A stretch of 47,706 bases of DNA, taken from contig NZ_JYJK01000083.1 in assembly GCF_003263785.1 (NCBI RefSeq), forward strand, positions 1 through 47,706, read 5' to 3'. The notes beneath the pieces were generated by a model. That model was not told the DNA's origin. It was given only the letters and a program-made list of their open reading frames with translations, and made no database searches. Every line of letters starts with the position of its first letter. The stretch's first letter is position 1. Shown here piece by piece: positions 47,249 through 47,706 of this stretch. This stretch comes from Vibrio variabilis. GTDB lineage: Bacteria; Pseudomonadota; Gammaproteobacteria; Enterobacterales; Vibrionaceae. The position numbers and the translations under genes were made by a program.

Positions 47249-47706
47249 CTAGCTACAATTCGCGGCACTGCCGGCGATTTGGCGCTCTTGTTGAAGCTCT
47301 TTGTGTAGAGCTTCGAGTTGAACTTTCGCTTGGTCCACATCGCTCATACTCGAGCTGAGTTTCACGTATTTGCTTACCGCTCTATCAACGCCTTCTGTGT
47401 TGTCTCGGTCGTAGTCAATTAGTGCTTGCATGGCGACACCTGCTTCTTTGTAAGCTTGCTGTGATGCTTGTTCGGCTCTTAATGCAGCACGGTAGGCATC
47501 ATCATGCTGACACGCTATCAATGCCGTTACCGAGCTTTCTACATCTGGGCCAAACTCGAGCGTCGGTTTGACAGGAGGGGTGGGGCACTTTGCGAAGCTT
47601 GCTTTGCTTCTGCCTGTTGGTCTTTAGCATAGCCATCTACAGCACCAGCGGCGCCCCCAGCAAGCGCGCCTGCTGTCACGTTACGGCTTAAACGGTAAGT
47701 ATTGAC
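47249..47706 (-). CDS. Glycine-zipper exported protein, partial (5' end outside window, one frameshift)
   Basis: The gene runs off the end of the window. The first visible part (RNVTAGALAGGAAGAVDGYA) is a glycine-zipper-like hydrophobic stretch, then KDQQAEAKQASQ. A frameshift near 47580 (one C missing from a CCCC run) joins it to PPVKPTLEFGPDVESSVTAL and then to an Ala/Gln-rich helical region ending NCS. About 150 residues are visible. The rest resembles coiled-coil exported proteins, but I cannot name the family and the N-terminus is not seen. Confidence 0.55.

Overview
The window looks like a stretch of a Vibrio chromosome. The base composition is moderate, and it carries several genes that are typical of vibrios: DUF2999 and DUF3069 proteins, a NorR regulator divergent from the flavohaemoglobin gene hmp, a TonB2-type energy cluster with TtpC, and a yaeQ/cspA neighbourhood. 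The norR-hmp pair and the Yej-like peptide transporter suggest the second chromosome of a Vibrio species, but that is inference from gene content.

Layout. 1-8330: a partial unknown gene, an outer-membrane barrel, a LysR regulator, a decayed DUF2999 paralogue, a methyl-accepting chemotaxis protein, the YjiH/YjiG pair, an MFS permease and the ribosomal-protein arginine hydroxylase RoxA. 8518-14335: a very large BvgS-like hybrid sensor kinase followed by an HD-GYP response regulator, which reads as a phosphorelay that lowers c-di-GMP. 14328-16928: an AraC regulator divergent from an SDR dehydrogenase and a DUF1989 protein. 17006-22380: DUF2999, a membrane-anchored glutaredoxin-like protein, norR and hmp with a visible sigma-54 promoter and NorR sites, the yaeQ-DUF3069 pair and a cold-shock gene. 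22809-25234: a ThrE-type exporter, a small barrel protein and a tRNA-Gly. 25421-31471: accessory-looking exported proteins (S41 peptidase, beta-helix protein, calcium-binding-repeat lipoprotein) and a bacterial voltage-gated cation channel.

31692-45865 is the most coherent block. It holds a complete energy module (DUF3450, TtpC, ExbB, ExbD, TonB, TPR protein), a TonB-dependent receptor, and, transcribed divergently, a five-gene Yej-like peptide ABC importer. Together these could carry one substrate, perhaps a peptide or modified peptide, from outside the cell to the cytoplasm. 45930-47706: a YqhD-like alcohol dehydrogenase and the end of a glycine-zipper protein.

A caveat applies throughout. 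About fifteen breaks in twelve genes, plus one missing base in the tRNA, can each be repaired by one base, nearly always inside a homopolymer. In every gene the repaired length is a whole number of codons and the conserved family sequence resumes. I read these as sequencing or assembly errors and annotate the repaired genes at full length.
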